Shown: positions 1 through 7,375 of the stretch, piece after piece
Layout of the letters: each line of letters starts with the position of its first letter
Numbering within the stretch: position 1 is the first letter of the stretch
Origin: DASUBV01 sp035532295
GTDB lineage: Bacteria > Actinomycetota > Actinomycetes > Streptosporangiales > Streptosporangiaceae
DNA: 64,000 bases
Assembly: GCA_035532295.1 (NCBI GenBank)
Contig: DATKRH010000104.1
Coordinates: forward strand, 15,183-79,182
Direction: 5' to 3'
The notes under the pieces: generated by a model
Seen by the model: the letters and a program-made list of their open reading frames with translations, nothing else
Told to the model about the DNA's origin: nothing
The model's database searches: none
Made by a program: the position numbers and the translations under genes

Positions 1-1
1 C

Positions 2-190
2 GCGCTGACCGCCGCCGGGCAGGAAGTACGGGCACATGTCGAGCGGGAGACCGACCGGATGGCCGCCCCGCCGTGGCTGCACCTCGGCGACGAGCGCACC
101 GAGGAGGTCGTCCGGATCGGCAAGGTCATGACGCGCGCCGTCATGTCGGCCGGCGCCTTCCCGAGCGGCGGAGTTTTCGCGAGAACCTAG
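2..190 (+). CDS. C-terminal end of an SCO6745-like (MarR-type helix-turn-helix) protein, 5' truncated by the window
   Basis: The reading frame is open from the first bases to TAG at 188-190 and gives 62 residues. It contains the run AAPPWLHLGDERTEE and ends with AGAFPSGGVFART. An Ala-Ala-Pro-Trp segment followed by a short helix and a terminal GAFP motif resembles the end of the actinobacterial SCO6745 family, whose members are about 280 residues with a MarR-like fold and uncertain function. Only the tail is visible, so the assignment rests on short similarity. The gene converges on rsmA, leaving 91 bp between the two stop codons. A weak inverted repeat (233-238 with 250-255) lies in that gap and might serve as a shared terminator. 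Confidence 0.55.
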   Translation, partial: ALTAAGQEVRAHVERETDRMAAPPWLHLGDERTEEVVRIGKVMTRAVMSAGAFPSGGVFART

Positions 191-281
191 CTGGCTGGAA
201 ATTAGGGCTGAGGGGGCGGTACGGGCTGGAGAGGAGCCTGGGGCAGCAAGGCTCCGGGACGACGCCGCCGGGCTCCGCTCA

Positions 282-1154
282 TTAAGCACCCGCGGCGGCG
301 ATCCGGGTGAACTCGGCGATGCTCAGGGCCTCGCCGCGCAGGCCGGGGTCGATGCCAGCCGCCCGAAGCCGCCCTTCGGCCTCGGCCGGGGAACCGGCCC
401 AGCCCGCCAGTGCGGCCCGCAGCGTCTTGCGCCGCTGCGCGAACGCTGCGTCGATGACGGCGAAGACCTGCTGCCGCCCGGCACCGCCGGCCACCCCGGC
501 CCCAGCCGAATAACGATCGTGCACCGTGAAAGCGACCAGCCCTGAGTCCACCCGGGGCACCGGCCAGAACACGCTCCTGGGTACCGAGCCGGCCCGCCGC
601 ACGTCGGCGAACCAAGCGAGCTTGGCCGACGGGATGCCGTAGGTGCGGCTGCCCGGCGGCGCGCTCATCCGGTCGGCCACCTCCGACTGGACCATCACCA
701 GCCCGCGGCGCAGCGACGGGAAGGTGGCGAGCAGATGCAGCACCACCGGCACCGCCACGTTGTAGGGCAGGTTGGCCACCAGCGCGGTCGGTCGCTCGCC
801 CGGCAGCTCGGTCACCCGCGCCGCGTCGGCCGTGACGACCTCCAGTCGCCCGGCCAGGCCGGGTGCCCGGGCGGCGACGGTAACCGGCAGCTCGGCGGCC
901 AGGACCGGGTCGATCTCGACGGCCAGCACCCGGCGGGCCGCGGCCAGCAGCGGCAGCGTCAGCGAGCCGAACCCCGGGCCGACCTCCAGCACCACATCGC
1001 CGGGCTCCAGCCGGGCCAGGGCCACGATCCGGGTGACCGTCCCGGCATCGACGACGAAATTCTGACCCAGGCGCCTGGACGGCGCGATGGCCAGCCGCAC
1101 GGCCAGTTCCCGGATCTCGGTCGGCCCCAGCAGCTGCGCCAGGGCTAGGCCCAC
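282..1154 (-). CDS. rsmA: 16S rRNA (adenine(1518)-N(6)/adenine(1519)-N(6))-dimethyltransferase
   Basis: RsmA/KsgA transfers four methyl groups from S-adenosylmethionine to two adjacent adenines near the 3' end of 16S rRNA, a late step of 30S assembly. The 290-residue product has the leader RRLGQNFVVD, the SAM-binding motif EVGPGFGSLT, the acidic end of strand 2 (AVEIDP) and the catalytic NLPYN motif. Family members are usually 270-300 residues. I chose GTG at 1154: it gives the expected N-terminus just before the LGQNF motif, whereas extending the frame upstream would run through the tatD gene. The start overlaps the end of tatD by 10 bp, so the two are probably translationally coupled. In mycobacteria an rpf gene separates tatD and ksgA; here it is missing. 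Confidence 0.95.
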   Translation of the reverse strand: MGLALAQLLGPTEIRELAVRLAIAPSRRLGQNFVVDAGTVTRIVALARLEPGDVVLEVGPGFGSLTLPLLAAARRVLAVEIDPVLAAELPVTVAARAPGLAGRLEVVTADAARVTELPGERPTALVANLPYNVAVPVVLHLLATFPSLRRGLVMVQSEVADRMSAPPGSRTYGIPSAKLAWFADVRRAGSVPRSVFWPVPRVDSGLVAFTVHDRYSAGAGVAGGAGRQQVFAVIDAAFAQRRKTLRAALAGWAGSPAEAEGRLRAAGIDPGLRGEALSIAEFTRIAAAGA

Positions 1155-2071
1155 GGGTCTGCCGACCGCGCGCCGGCCGACCGCGCGCCGGCCGACCACG
1201 CGCCGGCCGACCACGGGCCGAAGACTCGTTCCCCGTTGCGCTGGATGACCGAGCACAGCTCCGCGACGTCCAACTGCTTCACCGCCGCGAGCGCCCGCAG
1301 CGTGTGCGCCACCTGGGCCGGCGAGTTCGACTTGCCGCGGTTGGGCACCGGCGTCAGGAAGGGCGCGTCGGTCTCCACGAGCAGCAACTCGGGCGGCGTC
1401 ACCGCCGCCGCCTCGCGCAGCCCCGGCGCGTTGGCGAACGTCAGCGTGCCCGCGAAGCTCAGCAGGTACCCCGCGTCGGCGCACCGCCGGGCCATCGCCG
1501 CGTCGCCCGAGAAGCAATGGAAGATGACGTGCTCGGGGGCCCCGCACTCGGCCAGGATCGCCAGCACGTCCTCGTGCGCGTCTCGGTCGTGGATCATCAG
1601 CGCCTTGCCAGTCTGCTTGGCGATGTCGATGTGCGCGCGGAACCATTCGCGCTGCACCGCCGGCGGAGCGTCGTCCCGGTAGTAGTCCAGTCCGGTCTCG
1701 CCCACGGCCCGGACCTCGGGAAGCGCGGCGAGCGCGGCGATCTCGGCCAGCACGCCGTCGCGCTCCGCGGCACCGGCCCCAGCACCGGCCCCAGCACCGG
1801 CCCCCGCACCGGCGGTCTCGTTCGGGTGGATGGCCACCGCCGCGAAGACGTCGTCGTGATCGACGGCACACTTGACCGCCCAGCGCGACGACGGCAGGTC
1901 GCAGCCGACCGTTACGACCCGGGTGATCCCGCACGCGGCGGCGGCGGCCATGATCTCCGGGACCGGGGCATCGATCATGTCCAGGTGGCAGTGGCTATCG
2001 AACGCCGTCGCGGGCAGCGGCTCCGGGTCGGGCGCGGCCGGGCGCCCCCGGCCAGCTGACCCCACACTCAC
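1145..2071 (-). CDS. tatD: TatD family metal-dependent hydrolase (DNase)
   Basis: A TIM-barrel metallohydrolase of the TatD family, which acts as a 3'-5' exonuclease on damaged DNA. Visible motifs are the N-terminal metal site FDSHCHLD, VTVGCD, AIHPNE, GETGLDYY, MIHDRDA, IFHCFSGD and the C-terminal LLVETDAPFL. The GTG at 2071 overlaps the metG stop codon; a second GTG at 2065 is an alternative. Two low-complexity segments are unusual for the family: an Ala-Gly run near residue 90 (about 1770-1815), and a C-terminal tail of four pentapeptides of the SAGAR type encoded by the 15-bp repeat at 1161-1220. Both are probably disordered and outside the active site. The gene sits in a tight metG-tatD-rsmA group. 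Confidence 0.92.
   Translation of the reverse strand: MSVGSAGRGRPAAPDPEPLPATAFDSHCHLDMIDAPVPEIMAAAAACGITRVVTVGCDLPSSRWAVKCAVDHDDVFAAVAIHPNETAGAGAGAGAGAGAGAAERDGVLAEIAALAALPEVRAVGETGLDYYRDDAPPAVQREWFRAHIDIAKQTGKALMIHDRDAHEDVLAILAECGAPEHVIFHCFSGDAAMARRCADAGYLLSFAGTLTFANAPGLREAAAVTPPELLLVETDAPFLTPVPNRGKSNSPAQVAHTLRALAAVKQLDVAELCSVIQRNGERVFGPWSAGAWSAGARSAGARSADPWA
1161..1220. repeat. 15-bp tandem repeat, 4 copies, inside the 3' end of tatD
   Basis: Four consecutive 15-bp units (gccgaccgcgcgccg and close variants) fill this interval and encode SAG-A-R/W pentapeptides at the TatD C-terminus. The unit is a multiple of three, so copy-number changes would keep the frame. Confidence 0.9.
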
Positions 2072-3864
2072 GCGCTCTCCAGCCTGGCCAGTTCTTCGTC
2101 GGCCAGCGCCGGGTCCAGCTTCGCGAACAGCGGGACGGGCGCCGCCAGCGGCGTACCCGGCGCGATCGGCGCCGACTCCCACCGCGGCGTATCGCGGTAG
2201 TCACCGGTGATGACCGGGTAGGACGGGCCGCCGTCCTCGTCCACCTGGTCGATCCGGGGCATCGCCGACCACGTCCCCTGGCCCCCGAGCATCTCGAAGA
2301 CCTTCTGCGACGACTCGGGCAGGAACGGGGTCAGCAGCGTCTTGCCGTCGCTGACCAGCTGGAGCGCGACGTGCAGGATCGTGCGCATCCGCTCGGGGTC
2401 GGACTCGCGCAGCTTCCACGGGGCCTGATCCGAGAGGTACTTGTTGGCGTCCGCCAATGTGCGCATGGCCTCGGTGCTCGCCGCCTTGAAGCGGGACCGG
2501 GACAGCGACTCGCCCACGGTCGCGAACGCCTGCCGGGAATGCTCCAGAATCGCTGAATCTGCGTCGGTGAGCTGGTCGGCTTCCGGGATCGTGCCGATGT
2601 TGCGGGCCGCGAACGAGACGGTGCGGTTCACCAGGTTGCCCCAGTTGGCCACGAGCTCGTCGTTGTTGCGCCGGATGAACTCGCTCCAGGTGAAGTCCGT
2701 GTCCTGGTTCTCCGGGCCCGCGACGGCGACGTAGTAGCGCAGGGCGTCGACGTTGTAGCGCGCCAGGAAGTCGCGGACATAGATCACGACCGAGCGCGAC
2801 GAGGAGAACTTGCGGCCCTCCATGGTCAGGTACTCGCTGGAGACCACCTCGGACGGCAGGCTCAGCGCGCCCAGCGGGCCCGGCTGGCCGTCGCGGGCGC
2901 CCCGGCCGCTGTAGCCCAGCAGCATGGCGGGCCAGATCTCGGAGTGGAAGACGATGTTGTCCTTGCCCATGAAGTAGTAGGACTCGGCGTCGGGGCTCTG
3001 CCACCACTGCCGCCAGGCGTCGGGATCACCGCTGCGGCGGGCCCACTCGATCGACGCCGACAGGTAGCCGATCACCGCGTCGAACCAGACGTAGATCCGC
3101 TTGTCCGGGCGGTCCCGCCAGCCCTCCAGCGGGATCGGCACGCCCCAGTCCAGGTCCCGGGTGATCGCCCGCGGCTGCAGGTCGCCGAGCAGGTTGAGGG
3201 AGAACTTGAGCACGTTCGGCCGCCACTGGCCGCTCTTGCTCTGCAGCCAGGTGCCGAGCGTGTCGGCGAACGCGGGCAGGTCGAGGAAGAACTGCTCGGT
3301 CTCCGCGAAGACCGGCGTCTCGCCATTGATCTTCGAGCGCGGGCTGATCAGGTCGGCCGGGTCCAGCTGGTTTCCGCAGTTGTCGCACTGGTCGCCGCGG
3401 GCGCCGTCGTATCCGCAGATCGGGCACGTGCCCTCGATGTAACGGTCGGGCAGGGTCCGGCCGGTCGAGGGCGAGATGGCGCCGATCGCCTTGCGCGGGA
3501 AGATGTACCCGTTGTGATAGAGCCCGAGGAACAGGTCCTGCACCACCGAGTAGTGGTTGCGGGTGGTGGTCCTGGTGAACAGGTCATAGGACATGTCCAG
3601 GCCGGTCAGATCCTCGGTGATCACGCGGTTGTACCGGTCAGCCAGCTCCCGGGCGGTCAGCCCCTCCGCGTCGGCCTGGACCTGGATCGGCGTGCCGTGC
3701 TCGTCGGTACCGCTGACCATCAGCACGGCGTTGCCGGCCATCCGCTGATACCGCGAGAACATGTCGCAGGGCAGGCCGAAGCCGGAGACATGCCCGATGT
3801 GACGCGGGCCATTGGCGTAGGGCCAGGCGGGGGCGGCGAGGATAGGACGGCTGGTCGGCGACAT
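2068..3864 (-). CDS. metG: methionyl-tRNA synthetase
   Basis: Charges tRNA-Met with methionine in the cytoplasm. The 598-residue class I synthetase has the HIGH motif at residues 22-25 (PRHIGHVSGF), a zinc knuckle with CPIC and CDNC pairs around residues 145-165, the methionine-pocket segment VWFDAVIGYL and the signature loop KFSSSR near residue 350, the form of KMSKS common in actinobacteria. The anticodon-binding helical domain (WGNLVNR, APWKL) follows. It lacks the C-terminal tRNA-binding EMAP domain found in some bacterial MetG. ATG at 3864 is preceded only by the short gap to rsmI, transcribed in the same direction 57 bp upstream. Confidence 0.97.
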   Translation of the reverse strand: MSPTSRPILAAPAWPYANGPRHIGHVSGFGLPCDMFSRYQRMAGNAVLMVSGTDEHGTPIQVQADAEGLTARELADRYNRVITEDLTGLDMSYDLFTRTTTRNHYSVVQDLFLGLYHNGYIFPRKAIGAISPSTGRTLPDRYIEGTCPICGYDGARGDQCDNCGNQLDPADLISPRSKINGETPVFAETEQFFLDLPAFADTLGTWLQSKSGQWRPNVLKFSLNLLGDLQPRAITRDLDWGVPIPLEGWRDRPDKRIYVWFDAVIGYLSASIEWARRSGDPDAWRQWWQSPDAESYYFMGKDNIVFHSEIWPAMLLGYSGRGARDGQPGPLGALSLPSEVVSSEYLTMEGRKFSSSRSVVIYVRDFLARYNVDALRYYVAVAGPENQDTDFTWSEFIRRNNDELVANWGNLVNRTVSFAARNIGTIPEADQLTDADSAILEHSRQAFATVGESLSRSRFKAASTEAMRTLADANKYLSDQAPWKLRESDPERMRTILHVALQLVSDGKTLLTPFLPESSQKVFEMLGGQGTWSAMPRIDQVDEDGGPSYPVITGDYRDTPRWESAPIAPGTPLAAPVPLFAKLDPALADEELARLESA

Positions 3865-3921
3865 GACATCCAGCCTAGGGGAGGATGGACCCAGGGCGGT
3901 TCGTCATAACGGGGTGGTTCG

Positions 3922-4788
3922 TCATCGGCAGCGGCGCGCCACCACAGCGTCGTAGACCGCGCTCCTGGGCAGCCCGCGCTCCCGGGCCACCGCCGCGATC
4001 GCCTTGTTTCGCGGCATGCCGCCCTGCTCGCGGAGGGCGACCTCGTCCGCCGCCTCGTCCGGTGTCACCGTGGCGGTCCCGGTCGGCGCGCCCGCCACCA
4101 CGATCGTGACCTCGCCCAGCGACCCGCCGGAAAACGCGCCGGCCAGCTCACTCAGGGTGCCGCGGACGACATCCTCGTGCGTCTTGGTCAGCTCGCGGCA
4201 GACGACGGCCCGCCGGCCGGAGCCCAGGGCCCCGGCCAGCTCCGGCAGCGTGGCCGCCAGCCGGCGCGGCGACTCGAAGAAGATCAGGGTCCGGCGCTCG
4301 CCCGCCAGCTCGGCGAACCGCCGCGCACGCTCGCCGGCCTTGCGCGGCGGGAAGCCCTCGAAGGCGAACCGGTCGCTCGGCAGGCCCGAGATCGCCAGCG
4401 CGGTGGTGGCCGCGGAGGGCCCCGGCAGCGCGGTGACCCGGATCCCGGCCGCCGCGGCCGCCGCCACGAGGCGGTAACCCGGATCGCTGACCCCCGGCAG
4501 GCCGGCATCGGAGACCAGCAGGACGTCGGTGCCGCCCTGGAGCTCGGCCAGCAGCGCGGGCACCCGGCGCGACTCGACGTCGTCGTAGTACGACACGATC
4601 CGGCCGCTCAGCGAGATGCCCAGGGCGGCCGCCAGCCGCCGGACCCGCCGGGTGTCCTCGGCCGCGATCACCGGAGCGGCGCTCAGCGCGGCGACGAGCC
4701 GGGCGGAGGCGTCGCCCGGCTGGCCGATCGGCGTGGCGGCGACCGTCAGGACCCCCGGAGGCTCGCCGTCTTTCGTGGATCGTTGCAT
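3922..4788 (-). CDS. rsmI: 16S rRNA (cytidine(1402)-2'-O)-methyltransferase
   Basis: RsmI methylates the 2'-OH of C1402 in the decoding centre of 16S rRNA. The protein has the tetrapyrrole-methylase fold: VAATPIGQPGD at the N-terminus, AAEDTRRVRRL, YYDD, the SAM loop VSDAGLPGVSDPG and LPGPSAATTALA, then EGFPPRK and FFESPRRL. The C-terminal part (GGMPRNKAIAAVARERG) matches the helical tail of the family. The ATG at 4788 gives 288 residues, typical for RsmI; a GTG at 4815 in the same frame would add nine residues. Neither has a strong Shine-Dalgarno. It diverges from the protein mannosyltransferase gene across 44 bp, an arrangement also known in mycobacteria. Confidence 0.93.
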   Translation of the reverse strand: MQRSTKDGEPPGVLTVAATPIGQPGDASARLVAALSAAPVIAAEDTRRVRRLAAALGISLSGRIVSYYDDVESRRVPALLAELQGGTDVLLVSDAGLPGVSDPGYRLVAAAAAAGIRVTALPGPSAATTALAISGLPSDRFAFEGFPPRKAGERARRFAELAGERRTLIFFESPRRLAATLPELAGALGSGRRAVVCRELTKTHEDVVRGTLSELAGAFSGGSLGEVTIVVAGAPTGTATVTPDEAADEVALREQGGMPRNKAIAAVARERGLPRSAVYDAVVARRCR

Positions 4789-4832
4789 TACGCCGCCCAG
4801 GCTAGTGGGCGTCACCTCTACGATGGCACTCG

Positions 4833-6500
4833 ATGAGGGCAGAAGAGACGGCTCCGCCTGGGCCCACCGACCCGACCGGGCAGGGCGACCCGACCGGGCA
4901 GGGCGAGACGAGCTGGCCGACGGGCCCCAGCCAGCCTGGCGCGCCCGCGCAGGCTGACCCGGAGGTCCGGCGCCGGATGGTGCCGCCGATGCCCGGCAGC
5001 GCGTTCTGGGGCTGGGCCGGGCCGCTGCTGGTCACGCTGTTCGGCGCGTTCCTGCGGTTCAACCGGCTGTCCGTCCCGAAGGCCGTGGTCTTCGACGAGA
5101 CCTATTACGTCGGGGACGCGTGGGGCATCCTCCAGCACGGCGTCGAGATCAATCACGTCAAGAACGCTAACGCGCTGCTCATCCAGGGCAGCACGCACAT
5201 CCTGGCCGGCACGCAGGCCGAACTAGTCGCGCATCCGCCGCTCGGCAAGATCATGATGGCCGTCGGGGAGTGGCTGTTCGGCCTGACGCCGTTCGGCTGG
5301 CGGTTCGCCGTGGCCCTGACCGGCTCGCTGGCGATCCTGATGCTGGCCCGGATCGTCCGGCGGATGACCCGCTCCACCCTGCTCGGCTGCGTCGCGGGCC
5401 TGCTGATGGCGCTGGACGGCCTGGAACTGGTGCTCAGCCGCACCGCCATCCTGGACATCTTCGTCATGTTCTGGGTGCTGGCCGCCTTCGGCCTGCTGGT
5501 GATCGACCGGGACCGGACCCGGACCCGGCTGGCCGCCGCGGCAGTGACGGCCAGCACGGGAGCCATGACGGCGGGTCCCGGCGGCGGCGGCGGCCCCAAG
5601 CTCGGCATCCGCTGGCTGCGGGTGCTGGCCGGCGTCTGCCTGGGCTGCGCGGTCGCGTCCAAGTGGAACGGGGCCGTGTTCATCCTGGCCTTCGGCGGCC
5701 TGGCCATCGCCTGGGACCTCGGCGCCCGCAAGGCCGCCGGGTTCAGCAACCGCCTGCTCGGCGTGCTGCGCAGCGACGCCAAGTGGCTGCCGCTGTGGTT
5801 CGGGCTCATCCCGGCCGCCGTGTACGTCGCGTCGTGGACCGGCTGGTTCGCCACCCCCTACGGCTACGACCGCAACGGCGCCGCGCTGAACAACGGCCAT
5901 CCGACCTCCACGATCGCGGCGTGGCTGGGCTACAACAAGTGGATGCTCCAGTTCGGCCTGGGACTGACCTCCACCCAGACCTACAAGTCCAATCCCCTCG
6001 GCTGGCTCGTGCTGGCGCGCCCGATCTCCTTTTACTCCGCGTGCCTGCCGGCCAATGCCTGCGGGTCCGCGCACTCCACCGAGCAGGAGGTGCTCGCGAT
6101 CGGCACGCCGCTGATCTGGTGGGGCGCCATCGCGGCGCTGCTGTTCTGCCTGGCCTGGTGGCTGCTGCGCCGCGACTGGCGGGCGGGGTCGGTACTGCTC
6201 GCGGTGGCCGCCGGCTGGCTGCCGTGGATCTGGTTCTCCTGGCACGATCACCGCACCGAGTTCTACTACTACGCCGTGATCTTCGAGCCGTTCCTGATCA
6301 TCGCCATCACCTTGTGCCTCGGCCTGATCATCGGGCCGACCAGAGCCTCGCCCGGCCGCCGCGCCGTGGGAGCCGCGGTCAGCGGCGCCTACCTGCTCGC
6401 GGTCCTGGCCAACTTCGCCTACCTCTACCCCATCCTCACGGCCAAGGTCATCCCGTACTCCGCCTGGCTATCGCGCATGTGGTTCCACAGCTGGATTTGA
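4833..6500 (+). CDS. pmt: dolichyl-phosphate-mannose-type protein O-mannosyltransferase (GT39)
   Basis: Integral membrane enzyme that moves mannose from polyprenyl-phosphomannose to Ser/Thr of exported proteins outside the membrane. After a roughly 45-residue Pro/Gly/Gln-rich cytoplasmic tail comes the first membrane segment, then the catalytic loop with VVFDETYYVGDAW (the Asp-Glu pair at about residues 86-87), and a second acidic loop with LSRTAILDIFVMFW. About ten further hydrophobic segments follow, and the C-terminus ends in YSAWLSRMWFHSWI, as usual for bacterial PMTs. 555 residues is normal length. The N-terminal tail contains an 18-bp direct duplication (DPTGQG twice). Divergent from rsmI. 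Confidence 0.94.
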   Translation: MRAEETAPPGPTDPTGQGDPTGQGETSWPTGPSQPGAPAQADPEVRRRMVPPMPGSAFWGWAGPLLVTLFGAFLRFNRLSVPKAVVFDETYYVGDAWGILQHGVEINHVKNANALLIQGSTHILAGTQAELVAHPPLGKIMMAVGEWLFGLTPFGWRFAVALTGSLAILMLARIVRRMTRSTLLGCVAGLLMALDGLELVLSRTAILDIFVMFWVLAAFGLLVIDRDRTRTRLAAAAVTASTGAMTAGPGGGGGPKLGIRWLRVLAGVCLGCAVASKWNGAVFILAFGGLAIAWDLGARKAAGFSNRLLGVLRSDAKWLPLWFGLIPAAVYVASWTGWFATPYGYDRNGAALNNGHPTSTIAAWLGYNKWMLQFGLGLTSTQTYKSNPLGWLVLARPISFYSACLPANACGSAHSTEQEVLAIGTPLIWWGAIAALLFCLAWWLLRRDWRAGSVLLAVAAGWLPWIWFSWHDHRTEFYYYAVIFEPFLIIAITLCLGLIIGPTRASPGRRAVGAAVSGAYLLAVLANFAYLYPILTAKVIPYSAWLSRMWFHSWI

Positions 6501-6689
6501 GCCGACCTTCAGCTAACCGTCAGTGTCCGCTGCGACAGTGTCATGGACGGCAGGGGACAATGACAGCGAGGAGCCTGGCACCGCGGCCCGCCAGATTTTT
6601 GTTGCATGGGGGACGATCCCGGCGGCTCCGCGAGACGTCTATAGGGTGAGAGGCCAGCAAGGTGCGCGGCCCTGGAGCCGGGAGCGAGG

Positions 6690-7322
6690 ATGAGTCCGAT
6701 GGGTCAGAAGCCCGACCTGCACGCGCGATTCGAGCAGGACGTGCTGCCTGCGCTCAGCAGGCTCTACCCGGCCGCGCTTCGGATGACCAGGAACGCCAGC
6801 GACGCCGAGGACCTGGTTCAGGAGACCTCCGCCAAGGCGTACGCGGCTTTTCACCAGTTCAAGCCCGGCACGAACCTCCGTGCGTGGCTGCACAGGATCC
6901 TCGCCAACACCTTCATCAACGGGTACCGGAAGCGCCGCCGCGAGCCAGTCCAGGAACTGGGCGCGGATTTCGAGCGCGACTGGCAGGCCGACGCCGGCCC
7001 GCTAGCACTGCGGGCCAGGTCGGCGGAGGCCGAGGCCATGGACCGGCTCGGTGACACCGAGATCGTGCAGGCGCTGCTGGACCTGCCGGAGATGTTCCGG
7101 ATGACGGTGTACCTGGCCGACGTCGAGGGCTATCCCTACAAGGAGATAGCCGAGATCATGGGCACCCCCGTCGGCACCGTGATGTCCAGGCTGCATCGCG
7201 CTCGCGGCCGGCTCCGCGAGCAGCTCGCGAGCCGCGCCCCCCAGACTCGGCCGGCGGGCGATCGCGCGGCGCCCCGCACGGCGGGACCGCGCGGTCCGCT
7301 GGCCACGCCTGAGCCCGCCTAG
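6690..7322 (+). CDS. ECF RNA polymerase sigma factor, SigR/SigH (ECF12-like)
   Basis: A 210-residue ECF sigma factor. Region 2 is seen in ALRMTRNASDAEDLVQET and LRAWLHRILANTFINGYRKRRREP, which closely resembles the SigR/SigH thiol-stress group. Region 4 is DLPEMFRMTVYLADVEGYPYKEIAEIMGTPVGTVMSRLHRAR, with the helix-turn-helix GYPYKEIAEIMG and TPVGTVMSRLHR. ATG at 6690 is preceded by GGGAGCGAGG; an in-frame ATG at 6699 is also possible. In Streptomyces and Mycobacterium this sigma type is followed by the redox anti-sigma rsrA/rshA. Here the next gene runs on the opposite strand, so no cognate anti-sigma is visible. The 25-residue C-terminal tail is low complexity. Confidence 0.9.
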   Translation: MSPMGQKPDLHARFEQDVLPALSRLYPAALRMTRNASDAEDLVQETSAKAYAAFHQFKPGTNLRAWLHRILANTFINGYRKRRREPVQELGADFERDWQADAGPLALRARSAEAEAMDRLGDTEIVQALLDLPEMFRMTVYLADVEGYPYKEIAEIMGTPVGTVMSRLHRARGRLREQLASRAPQTRPAGDRAAPRTAGPRGPLATPEPA

Positions 7323-7375
7323 CTAGCCCGAACCCCTGGCTAGCCCGAACCCCCTGGCTAGCCCGAACCCGCTAG
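7323..7375. repeat. 17-18-bp tandem repeat, about 3 copies, between convergent genes
   Basis: Three head-to-tail copies of ctagcccgaaccccctgg (17- and 18-bp versions) occupy the whole gap between the sigma factor and the convergent glycosyltransferase gene and reach into its stop codon. No stem-loop is apparent, so it is a minisatellite rather than an ordinary terminator. Confidence 0.85.

Noticed and set aside
282..1934. Single 550-codon frame covering rsmA and much of tatD
   Set aside because: The upstream part is the wrong frame of tatD; real motifs of TatD lie in the overlapping frame and rsmA begins at GTG 1154.
6560..6649. Possible 29-codon leader ORF (ATG after an AGGGG stretch) upstream of the sigma factor
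   Set aside because: Arg-rich composition typical of chance frames in GC-rich DNA and no coupling to the sigma start; not enough to call.
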